Origin: Poecilobothrus nobilitatus
Taxonomy: Eukaryota; Arthropoda; Insecta; Diptera; Dolichopodidae
Direction of reading: 5' to 3'
NCBI GenBank assembly: GCA_947095535.1
Contig: OX352773.1
Location: 106,747,685-106,811,684, forward strand
Length of the DNA stretch: 64,000 nucleotides
The notes below the pieces were generated by a model, which worked only from the letters and a program-made list of their open reading frames with translations, made no database searches and was not told the DNA's origin. Of the stretch, positions 32,813 through 44,598 are shown piece by piece (within the stretch, counting starts at the first letter, position 1; each line of letters starts with the position of its first letter). Made by a program: the position numbers and the translations under genes.

Positions 32813-33081
32813 GTTTATTGCAGTTTTTGTTATTATTATTTTTATTTATTTTTTTTATTAAATCGAAAAATAAAAGTAATGATGAGTAATATTTACAACT
32901 CGATTATTCTAATTATTTTACCGTAATAAAACTAGTTCTGATAACCAAAAAAAAAAAAAAAAAATTTTTTTTATTGTTTAAATTGTGAACAAGAAAGAAA
33001 GAAAAAAAGCGAATTGATTAATTATGAGTTTAAATTAATTAAATTAATTCTAATCTACTGGAAAAGAAAAACAGAGACGTA

Positions 33082-35655
33082 GTGAACTATTCTAACACTT
33101 TACTAACCAATGGTTTTATCATAGGGAATAATATAATGGAAGCTTTTGCAACTAGGATAGGTAAAACAACAAAAACAATAATCGACCATTTCATAACCGA
33201 CAATTTTAAATACGAATACAACTTTCATATTACTGATACTTCCTTATCTGACCACCAATTGATCTTAGTTAGTATTAACCTAAGCCCGATCAGAGAAAAC
33301 GTAGAAAATTTTAAGACAGTTCTGAATTATCACAGATTATCTAATGACTTGTTCTGGGACAATATTCATTTTTTGAGACCTTCGATATTTTTGTTCATAA
33401 CCTAACATTACTAATAAGCAAATATACAACTAGAACTCCGAATAATAAACGTAAAAAAAAAGAGTGAATGAGCGATGAAATTCTTAAGATGATGAAAATC
33501 CGCGATTCTTTCATGAAGTACAAAAGGAAATATCCAGAGGGTGCTAAGATCTCTAACCTTTATAATTCTTATAGAGACAAAGTTAAAATCTTAATTCAAA
33601 AAGCTAAAGCTAGATATTGTAACGAAGAAATAGCAAAAAATCCAAATGACAGCAAAAAACTGTGGGAGCTATACAAAAAGATTATGTTTAATAATAAACC
33701 TAATAATCCAGAAAACCAAATCAAAATCCTGGAGCATAATAATGAAATTCAACAACTTCATGTACACTATCTATTCTCCATTTGAACTTAGTCCAATTAC
33801 AGCTGAAGAGGTGGAAGCCGCGATATCGTCGTTAAAACCTAATTCAGCAACCGGGTATGATAAAATCTCGTCTAAATTTGTCAAAAAATTTTCTGATAAA
33901 CTTATACCTATTGTAACTAAATTCATTAATATTTCATTTGAGACATTTATCTTTCCGGAATCTTTAAAAATAGCTGTAGTAACACCGATATATAAAAAGG
34001 ATAACGCATGTAATCCAACCAATTATAGACCTATATCAGTCCTGAGTACCTTCTCAAAAATATTTGAAAAAATTATTAAAAATAGGTTAAACCATTTTAT
34101 TACGCAAAATGGTCTGCTATATTCAGAACAATTCGGCTTCGAAAAAAACTCGAACACCACTGCGGCATGCCTTGTACTTACAGATTTTATATCTAGGAGC
34201 ATGGATGAGGGAAAATATACCGCATGTACATTTATCGACTTGCAAAAAGCTTTTGATTGCGTAGATTACGATATTCTACTTCTTAAGCTAAAAAATATGG
34301 GGTTTACTTGGCAATTAATTAATTTTTTCAAAACATACTTAATTGGTCGGTCTCAAAGGGTAAAAATAGGGAATACCTGTAGTAATACTAGAGTAACTAT
34401 AAAAGGTGTGCCTCAGGGATCTATTTTAGGACCCGACCTATTTAAAATATATATTAATGATTTGGCACGCCTCAATCTAAAAGGAAAATTACAACTATAT
34501 GCAGACGATGCGGGACTAAAATACTCGGAAAACAGCGAAATAGAATTAAAATCTGCGATTATAGATGATCTAAAAATAATAGATAATTGGTTAATGAAAA
34601 ACAGGCTAGCAATAAACTTAAAAAAAACTAAAATACTCGTGTTTGAAAACAAACTTTTTCAAGATACTACATTCCTATATAATAACCATAAAATTGAAAT
34701 TGTAAAAAATTTTAATTATCTAGGTTTAGTAATTGATAGTACGCTTAAATGGAATGATCATCTTGATTTTCTCTGTAAGAAAATTACTCTATACATATTC
34801 ATTCTAAACAGATTAAAAAGATTTTTAGACAATAGAACACTACATATCATTTTTTCTTCATATATCTATTCCAATATTATATACGTAAAGCCTATTTGGT
34901 GTAGAACCACTAAATGCCACTTAATAAGGCTTAATATACTTCATAAGAAAGCCATAAAGATAATTCACAATTATCCTATACTGCATCCTACCAATGAACT
35001 ATATTCAGCAGAATATCCAAGCTTAGACTTCATTTGTAAAAGGGAAACATATTTATTAGCCTTCAAGATTATAAATAATTTGATTAAACATAATTTTGTA
35101 CTGAATAGGAATATTGATATACATAATACTAGAAATAAATTAAACTTTTATCTTGCTCTATTTAGGACGGGAAAACAAAAGTTAAATTGTCTTTATGCTT
35201 GTTTAACGTTTTTTAATGAATTGCCAACGAAGTTAAAATCCGAAATAAGCCTAAGTCTCTTTAAGAAAAATATCGTGGTATTTTTAGAATCTTCCCGTTT
35301 ACAAGTCATATACGATACATAATTCAAAAAAAAAGAGGAATATACAAAAGAAAATAAGAACTAATAGAATTTTATAACGAAGAAATTAACCTAATTTAAT
35401 ACAAACTAATTTAAATTAAATGAAACTTAAAGTTGAAATGGAATTGTAGAAATTAAATAGTAAACAAAAAAAAATAAATTTAATAAAATTATAAGACCAG
35501 ACAGCTTATGCTACGATCGTAACAAAATAAATATACACAATGTAAATATATAAGAATTATAATTAATGTAAATATACAATGTAAATATATAAGTATTATA
35601 GCTTATATCTGAATTATATGTTAGGTTATTAAAAATAAAGAAAAAAAAAAAAAAA
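33082..35655 (+). mobile_element. LINE (CR1/L2-like) endonuclease end, RT and poly(A), inserted in gypsy integrase
   Basis: The first fragment ends an APE endonuclease (TIIDHFI ... SLSDHQLILVS, with the catalytic SDH). A linker frame at 33468-33785 then leads, with a shift near 33780, into a long RT frame to 35322. RT motifs are YRPISVLSTFSKIFEK, FIDLQKAFDCVD, KGVPQGSILGP and LQLYADDAGL. The 3' UTR holds a short AATGTAAATATATAAG-type tandem repeat and ends in AATAAAG plus a run of 16 or so A at 35640-35655. Directly after the tail, minus-strand gypsy integrase begins, so the LINE landed in that gene. Clade assignment is by overall look only. Confidence 0.82.
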
Positions 35656-36326
35656 ATATTTTCACCAACTTGATAGTCTTTTTGATTTTTACTGTTTCTA
35701 TCGTAATATTTTTTGTATTTCTTTTGTTTTAACTGAATGTTATTGTTTATGTTAGGAAATTTTTTAATATTAAAATTATTTGATGATTCTGGTAAAAGTA
35801 TTCGCGTTTTTCTGCCTAGTAACATTTCATTCGGTGATAGCTCTAAGTCTTTAATGGGACTATTTCTATATTCTAACAGCATTAACCATAACTCCTGTTT
35901 CGAATATTCAACTTTTTTCAAAATGTTTTTTGCTATTTGAACTGCACTTTCCGCTTGTCCGTTGAGATTTATATCAAACTGATTCTTAAACTTTCAAAAT
36001 TCATAGCTGCCGAACGAGTTATTATCAGCTATAATTTTTTTCGGTATTCCGAACATTGAAAAAAATCTTTTTAATTTATTTATAACTTCATTGGCAGATT
36101 TTTTAGATAATCTGGCAAATTCTATATATTTAGAGTAATAATCAATAACTACTACATCATTTTTGCTCAACTCAAATATATCGAGACCTATTTTTATAAA
36201 TGGCTGATTTGGTATGGGATGGGCTATAAGTGGTTGACGGAGTTTATATTTCCTAAATTTTCTACATATATAACATTCTCCTATGAAATTTTCAATGTCC
36301 GTGCCAATCATGTCCGTCCCGGCCAA
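35656..36326 (-). pseudogene. Gypsy integrase, interrupted by LINE insertion
   Basis: Integrase of the gypsy pol. The zinc-binding region spans the end of the previous frame and this one (LHSLHLG with paired His, then CYICRKFRK with paired Cys). The first Asp is in IGLDIFEL and the second in IIADNNSFG. A TGA at about 35994 and a short in-frame loss remove the loop before the third acidic residue, kept in NGQAESAVQIAKN. The C-terminal part continues with LLLEYRNSPIK-like residues and YDRNSKNQKDYQVGENI, then is cut by the LINE tail at 35656. Confidence 0.82.
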
Positions 36327-37213
36327 TAGATAATTTCACGTGCTCTACTTTTAGATTTTTCAATTCCTAAGTGCAAACTGTGTAGTAAATTTAAAATATT
36401 TTTACGCATAGCTAGAGGAATAATAACCTTATTGTTAAAAAATATGATATCACTATTAAGGTACAAGCCATTTCTGAATTTCCAATAAAGTTTTATATTT
36501 TCCGGTACTTTTTGTTTGCTATTTGGCCAGCCCTGTAATAATATTTTTTTTAAATTATTCAAAATAGAATCTTTTTCAGTTTCTACTTTTAATTCATTTT
36601 GTTTTTGTTGACTAAAACTTATTGAATGTACCACGTCATTCAAGCCACTTTCAGTTTCTTCTGTACTTGTTTTTGTGTTAATTCTTGATAAGAAGTCTGC
36701 TGTATACATATGTTTGCCTGGTATATATTCAAGATTAAAATTATATAATAAAAGTTTTAATATCATTTTTTGTAATCTAGGAGATGGGATTTTAGATATT
36801 TCTTTCTGAAAGATTCCAATTAAAGGTTTATGGTCTGTTTGCATTTTAAACTTATAGCCATATAACCAATTATGAAATTTTTTACAAGCAAAGCAAAGAG
36901 CAAGAAGTTCTTTTTCAATTTGGGAATAATTCTTTTCAGATTCCGACAGACTTTTGGAAGCGAATGAGACTGTTTTTCCATGTTGTAATATACAACAACC
37001 AACTCCATTTTGACTAGCGTCAGCTTGTACTAGAGTAGATTCATTTGGATTAAATGGTTTTAATTTCCGAATTGATATAATTGCATCTTTGATTTTACTT
37101 AAACAACTATCATGTTGTGGAAACCATTGAAATAGTGTATTTTTCTTTAGTAGTTCTCTAATCGGAGATGAAATTTCAGCTAAGTTGGGAATAACTTTTT
37201 GCATGTAATTCAC
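36308..37213 (-). pseudogene. Gypsy RNase H and integrase zinc-binding domain
   Basis: An open frame of 301 codons. It starts in the RT connection (PIRELLKKNTLFQW), continues with RNase H (VQADASQNGVGC with the first Asp, IEKELLALCFACKKFHNWLYG with the Glu, MQTDHKPLIGI with the second Asp, YTADFLSR with the last) and ends with the integrase HHCC region. The layout is that of Ty3/gypsy pol. It is joined to RT upstream through a disrupted stretch at 37214-37380 and to the integrase frame at 36326 by an overlap, both shifts. Confidence 0.88.
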
Positions 37214-37950
37214 TGTTCCTAATAGTCTTTGAACTTTTTTTTTTGTTTTAGGTGCCTCAACTTTTTGAATTGCCTCTATTCTTGTATTGTCAAAAGTTAT
37301 GTCTTCAGCTGATATAATATTTCCTAAAAAGTTTACCTGAGAAACTTTGTATTGAAATTTTTTTTATTGAATTTTATGTTTAATTTTTAGCTCGTTCCAT
37401 TACTTTTAGTAATGTTCTATCATGTTCTTCTTGAGTCTCACATGCTATTAGTAAGTCGTCTATGTATATTATAACATTTTCTATACCTTTAAAGTTTAAT
37501 TCATTATACTTTTGAAAAATTTCTGGAGCCACTTTGACTACAAAGGGCATCCTTAAAAATTTATAGCATCCGAAAGGAGTCCTGAAACTACATATTCTAC
37601 TAGATTCGTCATTTAATTTTATTTGAAAAAATCCATCTTTAAGATCGAGGACACTGAAAATGTTTTTATTAATTAATTTAGCTGATATTTCTTCAAAGGT
37701 AGGTATTAAAAAATGTTCATCTTTAATATTATTTAATTCCTGGGGGTCTAAACATATTCTTAAAATTTTATTTGGTTTTTCTACAATCACCATATTCGAC
37801 ACCCATTCTCCAGGTTACATTACTTTTTCTATGATTTTTAATTTTTCAAGCCTTTCTAGTTCTTGTTTTAGTCTATTTTTTAATGAAACGGGTACTCTAC
37901 GCGGAGGTTTAACAACTGATGTTGAATTAGATTTTAATTGAAGTGCTAGG
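37214..37950 (-). pseudogene. Gypsy reverse transcriptase, broken
   Basis: The clearest frame (37802-37380) shows KILRICLDPQELNN, FSVLDLKDGFFQI with the first catalytic Asp, FGCYKFLRMPF and the active site VIIYIDDLLIACE. Upstream to about 37950 the minus strand encodes the RT entry region with PRRVPVSLKN, cut from the rest by a TAA near 37815. Downstream of 37380 the frame decays before RNase H. A functional enzyme is not possible as it stands. Confidence 0.87.
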
Positions 37951-38027
37951 TTTTACATAAAGCATCCTAACCCATTAAAGTTATCTATAATATTTTTATT
38001 TACAGATTATATTTATAATATTTATAT

Positions 38028-38528
38028 TTATTTATTTATTTTTAAGTTATCTATAATATATTTATCTATAATATATGTTTTTGATATAGTTTCAAGAGTG
38101 CTTTTTTTTTTATTAAGTTTAATTCCTGGCATGCATTTATACCTAATAATGGTTGTGCTAGTTAGTGCATTTACTATTACAAAAGTTTGGTAACTATCTT
38201 TATTTGTAGAAAAGCATTCTAATTCAACTTCACCTAAAATTTCTACTTGCCTACCTCCGTAAGCTGTAAAACCTTTTGAACTCTTTCTTAATATATTTTG
38301 TTTTAATTTATTAAAGTACTGTATAGGTAATGTATTTATAGAAGCACCTGTATCTAATTTGAATTTAATAACTAAATTTTCTAATCTAACTTTTTCATGC
38401 CACGCATTTTTGCACCTACTAGATTCTACTGTATCTATTAAAAAATTTTGAAAGTTATTTTCACTAGTATCACTTTTTACATCAAATCTGATTTCATTTA
38501 TTATTTTTGAATTACACACTACAGCCAT
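38028..38528 (-). CDS. Gypsy aspartic protease region
   Basis: A 166-codon frame downstream of the gag zinc knuckles in the same direction. The active site is KFKLDTGASINTLP; a hydrophobic flap-like GGRQVEILGEVELECF and a late VVNALTSTTIIRYKCMPG follow. Length and order (gag, protease, RT) are usual for gypsy. The frame is open back into the second zinc knuckle (38528 upward). Confidence 0.82.
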   Translation of the reverse strand: MAVVCNSKIINEIRFDVKSDTSENNFQNFLIDTVESSRCKNAWHEKVRLENLVIKFKLDTGASINTLPIQYFNKLKQNILRKSSKGFTAYGGRQVEILGEVELECFSTNKDSYQTFVIVNALTSTTIIRYKCMPGIKLNKKKSTLETISKTYIIDKYIIDNLKINK

Positions 38529-39480
38529 ATGATTTTTCTTACCGCATCTAGTACAAGTAACTCCATATGCAAGACAGTTACCCTCTTCATGAACTTTACC
38601 GCAATATCTGCATTTAATACTTCTATCATTCTGGCAAGCACCACGTTTTTGAAAATTTTTGTTTGTATCATTTATTCTATTCTGAAAATTATTTACATTA
38701 GTGAATTTTTTATTTTTATAGTTTTCGTGATTGGTAGCATCACTATTTTTTAAAATACTTTCCTATTATATCCAGGCTTATAGTTATTTTCCATATTACG
38801 TACAAGATTTATTTCTCGGTTATATTCTTTGTGAGAAGTTTTTTGCATTGTTTTGGCTTGTTGGTTAGAAATTTCGTTAGATCTAGCTACTTCAATGGCC
38901 TTTTCTAATGTTAATCCTTCAACTTCCATTAATTTCTTTTGTAATATCTTGTCATATACTCCAATTACAATCCTGTCACGAAGCAATCGTTTTTCTTGTT
39001 GCTCATAATTACAGGCTTTAATATGTTTCTTTAAATCCATTAAGAATGTGTCAAATGGCTCACCTTCTAATTGACTTCTTGACCAAAATTTAAAAGTTTC
39101 ATATACTTCGTTCTTTTTTGGAGCACAAAATTCTTTGCATGCTTTAATTACATCATCCAGGTTTTTCTTTTGTACATCGGTCAAATTAAGTGTGTTATAT
39201 ATTTCAATTGCAGCAGGTCCTAGAAATTTTAGGAGTATTGCTACTTAAAGCTCTTCATCCTTTCTTTTAATTCTATCGCTTTGGCGAATATTTCAAAATT
39301 TTTTTGGAACACTCTCCAGTTTTCCGCCATGTTGCATTCATCGAGTCTTAGCTCATCAATTTTTTTAATATAATCCATATTTACTGAATTTTCGACTATT
39401 ATATATTTTCTTGGTCTTCCACGTGGTCTGTTTAATTTTTGAATAATTTGACGTTGTTTTTTGTCCGTATTTTTCCCCAT
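38529..39480 (-). pseudogene. Gypsy gag with AT-hook-like start and two CCHC knuckles, frameshifted
   Basis: Three frames. The first (39480-39241) starts MGKNTDKKQRQ and has RPRGRPRKY at residues 19-27, an AT-hook core that is odd for Gag. A one-base shift at about 39241-39250 leads into LLKFLGPAAIEIYNT and the frame 39184-38750, with FKFWSRSQLEGEPFDTFLMD and RIVIGVYDK, the capsid-like part of gypsy Gag. A second shift near 38753 is followed by two knuckles, CRYCGKVHEEGNC and CTRCGKKNHMAVVC. The start lies about 90 bases inside the primer-binding site. Confidence 0.82.
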
Positions 39481-39567
39481 ATACTATGTACCTCTTTCAT
39501 TTTGGTTTTTAGTATGTTTTATATGTATTTTAATTTATTTTTTTTTTTTATATAGAAATTTTGTTAA

Positions 39568-39578
39568 CGACTGCGCCA
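39568..39578 (-). other. Primer-binding site for tRNA-Ser
   Basis: On the minus strand the 5' LTR is followed directly by TGGCGCAGTCG, complementary to a tRNA 3' end of CGACTGC plus G and CCA. That fits a serine tRNA whose 5' end is GCAGTCG, as known for several insect gypsy elements. The match covers 11 bases before diverging (TTAAC). Confidence 0.75.
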
Positions 39579-39732
39579 TGTTTCATACGTATTTTATTTA
39601 TTTAATCATTACTATATTTATGATCAATTATCTTTTACAATTCAACTAAGACTGACTGTACTTCTTTTGCTATGTTCATATTTGTCTTACATAAATAATA
39701 TGCAACTTATGATAGTGTTGCCATATATAACA
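39579..39732 (-). repeat. 5' LTR of the gypsy element
   Basis: 154 bp, TG...CA on the minus strand. It differs from the 3' LTR at only two positions (T/G at the eleventh plus-strand base, C/T in TGCAACTCATG versus TGCAACTTATG). It is bordered by the TSD ATCCA on the right and by the primer-binding site on the left. Confidence 0.9.
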
Positions 39733-39737
39733 ATCCA

Positions 39738-40128
39738 CTTTTGCTTTGGGGCATTTTTCTTTTCTCCTAATATATTTTTGGATGTTACGAATAAAAATTG
39801 TTTTGTTCGATGTCATAATATCTCATCTTTTGTCCTACTAACGTTTATTAATTGATTGTTGATTTCTAATGTCAATTGCCTTTTGATGTTGTTCTCTTTT
39901 AGCTTTTCTACGTCGATTTTAAATTGCCTGTTAGTCCTTCAGGATTTTGATAGTATAAGTTTGATCTTAGCTAAAAGAAGATTGTGGTCTGACGGAACAT
40001 CTGCACTAGGATAACTGCTTATATGCTTAATTGAAAAGCTAAAACGTTTGTTAACTAAAATGAAATCAATTTGGTTACGTATTACACTACCAGTACTGTC
40101 TCGGGGTTATTTCCAAGTATATAACCTC
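39738..40128 (-). pseudogene. RTE LINE copy A, endonuclease fragment
   Basis: This resumes the LINE interrupted at 29343 and matches the copy at 43577-43985 closely. Minus-strand residues in pieces include the region of the endonuclease with KQIDFILVNKRF and the SSDHNLL-like catalytic His region, both with frame damage. It ends at about 40128 (TATAACCTCC), where the mini-Polinton fragment begins. Confidence 0.75.
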
Positions 40129-40644
40129 CAATATAAATAATAATAAATAAAACAATTTATTTTCCCTTAACATTTTTTATTTATTCTAAAAATTAATCAT
40201 ACTACTGTATAGCAGCAAGAGTATAATTGGTAGAATCTTCAACAATTTTTAAATTATTTTCATCTTCTTTTAAGATGAAAAATTCGTTATCTTTAATTTA
40301 TAACGATACGTGTTTTTTTTTTTTTTTTATTTTTTTCTTATTTTGTATAGTCTATTAGACTCCATTTCTTTAATTTTTAGGAAGCTTTTCATAACAGTGA
40401 AAATGAAAAAAAAAACAATAAGAGAAAAATTAAAAAGAAAAGAAAATTTTTCTAAAATTTTAAAAAATAAAAATGTGAATTTAATAAAAATATTTCTTTT
40501 ATTTTTTCATAATTATACTGTTCTAATATTTTTTTTTAAAAAGGAAACAAATTTTTTGTTAAATGGTTAGGTTTTGATAATTCACACAACATTGGATAAA
40601 TAAAACTAATATTATTTGAAGTATAATTTTTAATTTATTTTAAT

Positions 40645-41170
40645 TTATTTTAAAGTGTGTATATTTTCTTCCAAAATAAATCTTTTATAATTTAAAGAAC
40701 TTAAAGCTATATTATTTAAAATTTGAGTATATACATTATGTAATTTAGATTTAAAAATAAACATTTTTCCATATAAAACTGTATTTTCAAATAAAGATTT
40801 TCTATAATCTTCCAAAGATAGACTACTAACTACACTTTTTTTCACGCCTTTACTTTTTTTTATTGTTTTTCCTTGCAAAACATTTAATAAATACATTTTT
40901 GATCTAAGTCCAATAAATTCTTTCACAATTTTTCCATTATTTTTACCTTTAAATAAGCCAATAATCATTTTATTAACAAGAGGTAAACCGTAACGATTAT
41001 TAGGTTCATATTCAGAAGTGTCAAAAAGCTATTCTGATTTTTCAACCTTACAAACAATATCTTTATAACTATCTTCCGTTTTCACTGTAAAAATAAAACT
41101 GTCAGTATCTATATAATTTAAAGAAATTTCTGAATTAAATTTAGGTTTTAAGTAGTAAAATAGGTTTATT
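40645..41170 (-). pseudogene. Polinton DNA polymerase B, C-terminal fragment, copy P2
   Basis: Minus-strand frame with polymerase motif C as YIDTDSFIF at about 41115, then an in-frame TAG just after KVEKSE, and the C-terminal domain MIIGLFKGKNNGKIVKEFIG with GLRSKMY, KGVKK, LSLEDYRKSL and KHNVYT-like KLHNVYT, all typical of Maverick PolB. Everything N-terminal to motif C is missing. The TAG is shared with the second copy, so the gene died before the duplication. A 9- to 12-base loss (IEKD region) and the Thr-to-Ile change in the motif distinguish this copy. Confidence 0.8.
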
Positions 41171-41460
41171 TTATTTATTTTGTTTTAAGTACTAAAAATT
41201 ATACATGTGTAGTTAGGATAGTTCTAAAACTGAGAAACCTAAATATATAGGTTTATTATATAAAACTTAAATAACAAATTTCAATTAATACTTTTATTGT
41301 AAATTTTAATGTCTATGAAATGTTAAAAGTTATCATATTCAATATAAACTAATAACAAAGTTTCAATTTAATAACAATAAAAATTAAATATAAAAGTTGT
41401 TGATCAACAAAAAATTATATTAATGCAACTTTGTTATACTTTTTAAATTTGCATTTAAAC

Positions 41461-42427
41461 GGAAAATTTTTAAACTTTATTTTAGACATAACTGATCTCA
41501 ACGCAAAAGTCTTCTCCATATTAAACTTTCACATATTATTTAGTTTAAAATATAATATCCGTTAAAGTTTTTAAACTTTTTTTTAAAACATAACTGATTT
41601 CAACGCAAAAGTTTTCCCCATATTAAACTTTCATATATTATTTAGTTTAAAATAATATAATATCCTTTAAAGTTTTTAAATTTTTTATAAAACTTTACTG
41701 ATCCCAACCCAAAAGTTTTCTACATATCAAATTTTCATATATTTAGTTTAATATATAAAAAGATTTCTACATATTAAAGTTTCCTATATACAATTATATT
41801 ATACCTAAACCGTAAGCTTTTTTAAATTTCAAATTAAAAATTATCTCTTGAAACTTAAATCTTTACCTTCATTTAGTTCGTGTCTCTACTATAATACCCG
41901 TTAAAGTTTTTAAACTTTTTTTAAAAAACATAACTGTTCTCAACACAACAGTTTTCCCCATATTAAACTTTCATATATTATTAATACAAAATATAATATC
42001 CGTTAAAGTTTTTAATCTTTTTTTTTAAACATAACTGACCTCAACGCAAAAGTTTTCTACATATCAAATTTTCATATACTTAGTTTAATACCTATATAAA
42101 AATTTTCTATATATTAAACTGTTATATATTTAGTTTAATATATAATAAGCCGATAAAGTTTTTAAACTTTATTTAAAAAATAACTGATCTCAAAGAAAAC
42201 AAAATTTTCTACATATTAAACTTTCATATATTCAATTATATTATATCTAAACCGTAGGCTTTTTTAAATTTCAAATTAAAAATTAACTCTTGAAACTTAA
42301 ATCTTTACCTTAATTTTGTTTGTGTCTCTACTATAATACCCGTTAAAGTTTTCAAACTTTTTTTTTAAAACATAACTGATCTCAACACAAAAGCTTTCTC
42401 CATATTATACTTTCTTATATTAGTTTA
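41461..42427 (+). repeat. Polinton subterminal tandem array, copy P2
   Basis: Degenerate repeats built on CATAACTGATCTCAACGCAA, AAGTTTTCTCCATATTAAAC and CGTTAAAGTTTTTAAACTTT. Short units are about 100 bases; longer units of 150-235 bases include a second module with CCTAAACCGTAAGCTTTTTT. The array matches 46372-47337 and is related to 61444-62230. Confidence 0.8.
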
Positions 42428-44240
42428 AAATCACTTAAATATCTGCCAAAAGGGTTGTGTCATCAGCATATCTGATGTTATTAAGATAGGTACCGTTTAC
42501 TTTGATACCTATTTTAACTGATTCTAATGCTTCTTGGAAGATCTTCTCTGCATACAAATTGAAAAGCAGAGGAGATAAGATACGTCCCTGTCGAACTCCA
42601 CGCTTGATAAAAATGTTTTCGGTTAGCCCATCTGAAGTTTTTATGTTGGCTGTCTGATGCCAGTACAAATTTTCAATGCATCTAATAGTTTTATCATCAA
42701 TATCTATCGTGCTTAATATTTCCATAAGTTTATGATGTTGGACTTTATCAAACGCTTTCTCATCGTCAAGAAAACATAGGAAAACATTTTTCTTGACATC
42801 ACAACAATTTTGTACGAGTACTTGAACACAAAAGAGCTTATCTTGTGCCTGTTCCTCCCTAAAACGCAAATTGTATTTTTCCATATGTACTTCAGCTTTT
42901 GAGTACATGCGATTGTGGAGCACTTTAAGAAAGATTTTGAGTGCATGACTCATTAAACTTATCAGTCTATCGTCACTGCATGATTTAGCGTTAACTTTCT
43001 TTGGCAGAGCTATAAAAGTTAATAAAAGTTGATAAAAGCCAATCTGAAGGAAAAATACCAGTATCATATACTTTGTTGAAGATTTTGTGCAAAACATCTA
43101 TATTTTGGTCATCAATTAATTTAATTATTTCTGATGATACGTCATCGGAAATTGTGGCCTTTTTGTTTTTTTGCATTTTGCAATGCTTTTAAAATTTCGT
43201 CTTTAGTTATGATGGGGCCTGACAATTGTACTGACGATTCATTAGTATTCTGTGGCCTGTGGCCTTCCGCCTATATTCCGCCCATACCTTTTTCCTTTCT
43301 TCGCTATCCAAAATGATTTGACCATTATCATTGAGCAAGGAAGCGAAATTTGTTTTCCTATATGCTCCTGACACTTCTTTAATTTTTTTGTGAAGGTTGA
43401 AGTCATCATGAGACTGTTGAAGGTTTTCTACTTCGTTACACTCATTTTTAAGCCATTTTAGTTTTTCTAATCTTATTTTGGATTGAATTTTACTTTGAAT
43501 ACGTTTATGTTCTGCCTTGTTCTTATTTTTGAATGATCTTCTTTCATCCATCACTTTCAAGATTTCATCTGTCACCCACTTTTGCTTTGGGGCATTTTTC
43601 TTTTCTCCTAATATATTTTTGGATTCTTTGAAAAAAATTTGTTTTGTTCGATGTCATAATATCTCATCTTCTGTCCTACTAACGTTCATTAATTGATTGT
43701 TGATTTATAATGTCAATTGCCTTTTGATTTTATTGTCTTTTAGCTTTTCTACGTCGATTTTAAATTGCCTGTTAGTCCTTCTGGCTTTTGATAGTTTAAG
43801 TTTAACCTTAGCTAAAAGAAGATTGTGGTCTGACGAAACATCTGCACTAGGATAACTGCTTATATGCTTAATTGAAGAGCTGAAACGTTTGTTAACTAAA
43901 ATGAAATCAATTTGTTTACGTATTACACTATCAGTATTGTCTCGGGGTTATTTACAAGTATATAACCTCCGCTTTGGTAAGCAAAACCATGTGTTGGTGA
44001 TTTTAAAATTTTTATCCTGACAGAATTCAATAAGTCGATCACATCTTTCGTTTCTAGTTCCTAAACCAAATGTTCCAACTATTCCATCTATTTTTCAGGT
44101 ACCAATTTTGGCATTAAAGTCGCCCATTACTAGATTAAAATCATGTGGTTTTGTGTACTACAGAAGATGTGATAATTGGTTATAAAATTATTCTATCTCA
44201 TCATCCGTTTTTTCAGCAGTTGGGGTATATACCTGTGAAA
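42428..44240 (-). pseudogene. RTE-clade LINE copy B, endonuclease and RT, degraded
   Basis: Minus-strand pieces run from an APE-type endonuclease (VMGDFNAKIGT near 44140, KQIDFILVNKRF near 43900, SSDHNLL near 43850) through the linker (DEILKVMDERRSFKNKNKA at 43575) to RT (GVRQGRILSPLLFNLY, NNIRYADDTTLL near 42480). Stops and shifts are frequent. It matches copy A almost base for base over long parts but lacks the gypsy insertion, giving the empty target at 43570-43580. It stops at 42428 in the RT, where it abuts the P2 array, and at about 44240 against the inverted P3 end. Confidence 0.82.
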
Positions 44241-44245
44241 GTTTA

Positions 44246-44500
44246 ATATGAGGGAAAACTTTTGCGTTGAGATCAGTTATGTCTAAAATAAAGTTTAAAA
44301 TATTCCGTTTAAATGCAAATTTAAAAAGTATAACAAAGTTGCATTAATATAATTTTTTTTGTTGATCAACAACTATTATATATAATTTTTATTGTTATTA
44401 AATTGAAACTTTGTTATTAATTTATATTGAATATGATAACTTTTAACATTTGATAGACATTAAAATTTACAACAAAAGTATTAATTGAAATTTGAGGAAA
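44246..44500 (-). repeat. Left terminal inverted repeat of mini-Polinton P3
   Basis: This stretch is the reverse complement of about 46190-46440, including TTGTTGATCAACAA, TTGCATTAATATAATTTTTT and GTTGAGATCAGTTATG. It therefore forms, with the right end, a long inverted repeat bracketing the acidic gene and PolB fragment. Its outer part is lost at the RTE junction. Confidence 0.8.
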
Positions 44501-44598
44501 GTTATTTAAAATATATTAATTCAGTTAACACCGGATGCGAGTGCAATAATTAAATAAAGTGTGAATAATTAAATTTGGTTTTTATTTAAATATTTTCA

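Larger units (their letters stand above)
29344..39732 (-). mobile_element. Ty3/gypsy LTR retrotransposon, full span, with nested LINEs
   Basis: Bounded by 154-bp LTRs at 29344-29497 and 39579-39732 (two differences seen). A 5-bp target duplication ATCCA flanks it (29339-29343 and 39733-39737), and the paralogous LINE at 43570 shows the uninterrupted site (ACCCA there). The element reads on the minus strand: 5' LTR, primer-binding site, gag, protease, RT, RNase H, integrase. About 6 kb between the integrase break (35656) and the 3' LTR is mostly later LINE insertions. All coding parts carry frameshifts. Confidence 0.9.
40129..42427. mobile_element. Mini-Polinton fragment P2 (PolB end plus terminal repeat array)
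   Basis: A near-identical copy of 45036-47337. It holds a relic peptide on the minus strand at about 40300-40205 (DNEFFILKEDENNLKIVED), the C-terminal end of PolB, and the end-repeat array. Its left part has lost about 1 kb compared with copy P3 (left inverted repeat and acidic gene). Its right end at 42427 breaks off inside the array and joins RTE sequence through AAAT microhomology. Confidence 0.78.

Noticed and set aside
40310..40570. Plus-strand 86-codon Phe/Lys-rich ORF, present also near 45300
   Set aside because: Product of poly-T and poly-A runs; the second copy does not keep the frame.
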